DNA of 8,517 bases from Pseudomonadota bacterium (GTDB lineage Bacteria; Pseudomonadota; Gammaproteobacteria; Burkholderiales; Burkholderiaceae_C): assembly GCA_023438115.1 (NCBI GenBank), contig JAEZEB010000167.1:1-8517 (forward strand), given 5' to 3'. Below are positions 6,791 through 8,517 of the stretch, piece after piece; positions within the stretch are counted from its first letter, which is position 1; the number at the start of each line of letters is the position of its first letter. A program made the position numbers and the translations under genes. The notes under the pieces are model-generated. The model was not told the origin of the DNA, made no database searches, and saw only the letters and a program-made list of their open reading frames with translations.

Positions 6791-8517
6791 TCAGGTCTCC
6801 CGGATGGCGAGCTCGCGCTCGATGGTGCCGGTCTCGCCGGTCTCGTAGACGACCTGCGCGCGCACGGCCACCGACTTCGCCCCGCCGTAGATCGCCTCGA
6901 TGATGGGGGCGTAGCGCTCCTCCACCACGTTGCGGCGCAGCTTGCGGGTGCGCGTGATCTCGCCGTCGTCGGCGTCGAACTCCTTGTGCAGGCTCACGAT
7001 GTGGCGCAGCTTCAGCGGCTCGGGCAGCGTGGCGTTCACGTGCCGCACGGCCTCGGCCAGCAACTCCAGCACCTCGGGCTTCTGCGACAGGTCCGCGTAG
7101 GAGATGTACGAGATGCCACGCAGCTCCGCCCAGTGCCCCACCGTCTCCTTGTCGATGCACAGCATGGCCGCCAGCGTGTCGCGGCCCTTGCCCAGCACCG
7201 CGACGTCCTTCACGTAGGGACTGAACTTCAGGCGGTTCTCGATGTAGTTGGGGATGTAACGCTCGCCCGCGGCGGTGTGCACGACCTCGGACACGCGCCC
7301 CAGCACCACCAGCTGGCCGTCCGGCTCGAAGTAGCCGGCATCGCCGGTGCGCAGCCAGCCCTCGTCGAAGGTCTCGCGCGTCGCGGCCTCGTTGTTGTAG
7401 TAGCCGGCGAAGACGCTGCTGCCGCGCAGCAGGATCTCGCCGCTCTCCGCGATCTTCACTTCCACGCCCGGCAGCGGCCGGCCCACCGTGTGCAGTCGCA
7501 CCTCGTCGGGCGCCTGCATGGCGTTGAAGGCGCTGTTCTCCGTCTGGCCATAGAGCTGCCGCAGCTTCACGCCCAGCGCGCGGTAGAAGATGAAGGTGTC
7601 CTCGCCGATCGCCTCGCCGCCCGTGAGCGCGTTGCGCAGGCGACTCATGCCCAGCTGGTCCTTGATCGGACCCATCACCAGCCATTCGCCGAGCGGCCGC
7701 AGCAGCTTCTGCGCCGTGGTCGGTTCCTCGCCCGCGAGCTTGCGCCGCTCCGCCGCGATGGCCGACTGCATGAAGAGCTTGTACAGCGCCTTCTTCAACC
7801 GCGTCGAATCTTCCATGCGCACCTGCACGGTGGTGAGCATGTTGTCCCAGCTGCGCGGCGCGGCCAGGTAGAAGCTGGGCGCGATCTCGCGCAGGTTGTG
7901 CAGCACGGTCTCGGCGCCTTCGGGGATGTTGATCGTGAAGCGCAGCGCCACGCCCGCCGCGACCGTGGTGGCGAAGTCGCCCACCCAGGCCATGGGCAGG
8001 TAGGCCAGCACCGATTCGCCGAAACCGAAGGCGCCGGCGCGGTGCGCGTTGCGCACGCCCGAGAGCGCATTGCGGTGCGACAGCACGATGCCCTTGGGCT
8101 TGCCGGTCGTGCCGGAGGAATGGATGAACACCGCGGGGCCGTCGGGCGTGGCCTGCCCGGCCAGCCGCTCCTGCAGGTCCGGCGCCTGCGCGAGCCGGTC
8201 GGCACCCAGCTGCTCCATCGCCGTCCAGGAGATCAGGCCCGGCGCCGTGTAGCGCGCCAGGCCGCGCGGGTTGTCGTAGACGATGTGCTCCAGGCCCGCC
8301 CCGCGGTCGCGCAGGTCCAGCGCCTTGTCCACCTGCTCCTGGTCCTCCGCCAGCACGTAGCGCACCGGCAGCTGGCTCACCACGTGCAGGATCTCGTCCG
8401 GCGTCGCGTCCGGGTACACCGGCATCGGATAGGCACCCAGCGCGGAGGCAGCCAGCATGCCCATGTACAGGCGCGGGCGGTTGTCGCCCAGGACCAGCAC
8501 GCCCTGCTCCGCCGCCA
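6791..8517 (-). CDS. AMP-forming long-chain-type acyl-CoA ligase (5' end outside window)
   Basis: A 574-codon fragment of an ANL-superfamily (AMP-binding) enzyme whose start lies beyond the right edge. The frame is open to the end, and the first visible residues AAEQGVLVLGDNRPRLYMGM match the interior of the family's N-terminal domain, so perhaps 50-80 residues are missing. Motifs are the phosphate loop SSGTTGKPKG (bases 8090-8119), YGQTE (7538-7552), the GWLRTGD segment, the hinge region VLGRVSEVV, and the C-terminal RTRKLRR, whose Lys (about 6941-6943) fits the adenylation lysine. The overall pattern is the long FAA1-like acyl-CoA synthetase class (COG1022 type). It would convert a carboxylic acid, CoA and ATP to acyl-CoA, AMP and PPi. 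It lies 4 bp before the permease gene and is clearly co-transcribed with the importer, suggesting that imported acid is activated at once. The true substrate, fatty or alicyclic/aromatic, is not determinable. Confidence 0.93.
   Translation of the reverse strand, partial: AAEQGVLVLGDNRPRLYMGMLAASALGAYPMPVYPDATPDEILHVVSQLPVRYVLAEDQEQVDKALDLRDRGAGLEHIVYDNPRGLARYTAPGLISWTAMEQLGADRLAQAPDLQERLAGQATPDGPAVFIHSSGTTGKPKGIVLSHRNALSGVRNAHRAGAFGFGESVLAYLPMAWVGDFATTVAAGVALRFTINIPEGAETVLHNLREIAPSFYLAAPRSWDNMLTTVQVRMEDSTRLKKALYKLFMQSAIAAERRKLAGEEPTTAQKLLRPLGEWLVMGPIKDQLGMSRLRNALTGGEAIGEDTFIFYRALGVKLRQLYGQTENSAFNAMQAPDEVRLHTVGRPLPGVEVKIAESGEILLRGSSVFAGYYNNEAATRETFDEGWLRTGDAGYFEPDGQLVVLGRVSEVVHTAAGERYIPNYIENRLKFSPYVKDVAVLGKGRDTLAAMLCIDKETVGHWAELRGISYISYADLSQKPEVLELLAEAVRHVNATLPEPLKLRHIVSLHKEFDADDGEITRTRKLRRNVVEERYAPIIEAIYGGAKSVAVRAQVVYETGETGTIERELAIRET

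Noticed and set aside
8498..8500. GTG as start codon of the acyl-CoA ligase
   Set aside because: It falls inside the conserved N-terminal domain (VLVLGDNRP), and the frame remains open to the window edge, so this is an internal Val codon.

Overview
The window is very GC-rich and densely coded, with short intergenic gaps. Its gene content fits a metabolically versatile betaproteobacterium, most likely Burkholderiales; that placement is inferred from gene style and repeat type, not from a marker gene. All genes lie on the minus strand except one MarR-type regulator.

Left part (1-1988, minus): the start of a cyclohexanecarboxylate / benzoyl-CoA 'lower' pathway operon. In transcription order it holds badH (2-hydroxycyclohexanecarboxyl-CoA dehydrogenase), badI (2-ketocyclohexanecarboxyl-CoA ring-opening hydrolase) and an acyl-CoA dehydrogenase (probably AliB, cyclohexanecarboxyl-CoA dehydrogenase) that runs off the left edge. 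Together they cover alicyclic ring oxidation and hydrolytic ring cleavage to pimeloyl-CoA. Two expected partners, the hydratase BadK and the ligase AliA, are not in the window and may lie beyond position 1.

Middle (1989-2672): a divergent control region with a near-perfect 22-bp palindrome at the badH -10 region, then badR (MarR family) on the plus strand. Between badR and the next, convergent gene is a pair of inverted copies of a GTGGGCAC/GTGCCCAC hairpin repeat.

Right part (2673-8517, minus): a branched-chain-amino-acid (LIV/HAAT) type ABC importer operon. In transcription order it holds an AMP-forming acyl-CoA ligase (5' end outside the window), permease LivH-like, permease LivM-like, ATPase LivF-like and a periplasmic substrate-binding protein. 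The first four genes are 0-9 bp apart; the binding protein follows after 79 bp. The second ATPase (LivG) normal for this transporter class is absent and may lie upstream of the ligase.

Working model (inference): the importer takes up a carboxylic acid, a CoA ligase activates it, and the bad/ali enzymes open the ring for beta-oxidation, with BadR sensing a pathway intermediate. Nothing in the sequence proves that importer and ring-degradation genes share a substrate. No RNA genes, insertion sequences, CRISPR arrays or phage genes were seen. I found no clearly new system; the regulatory palindrome and the repeat pair are the most checkable non-coding signals.
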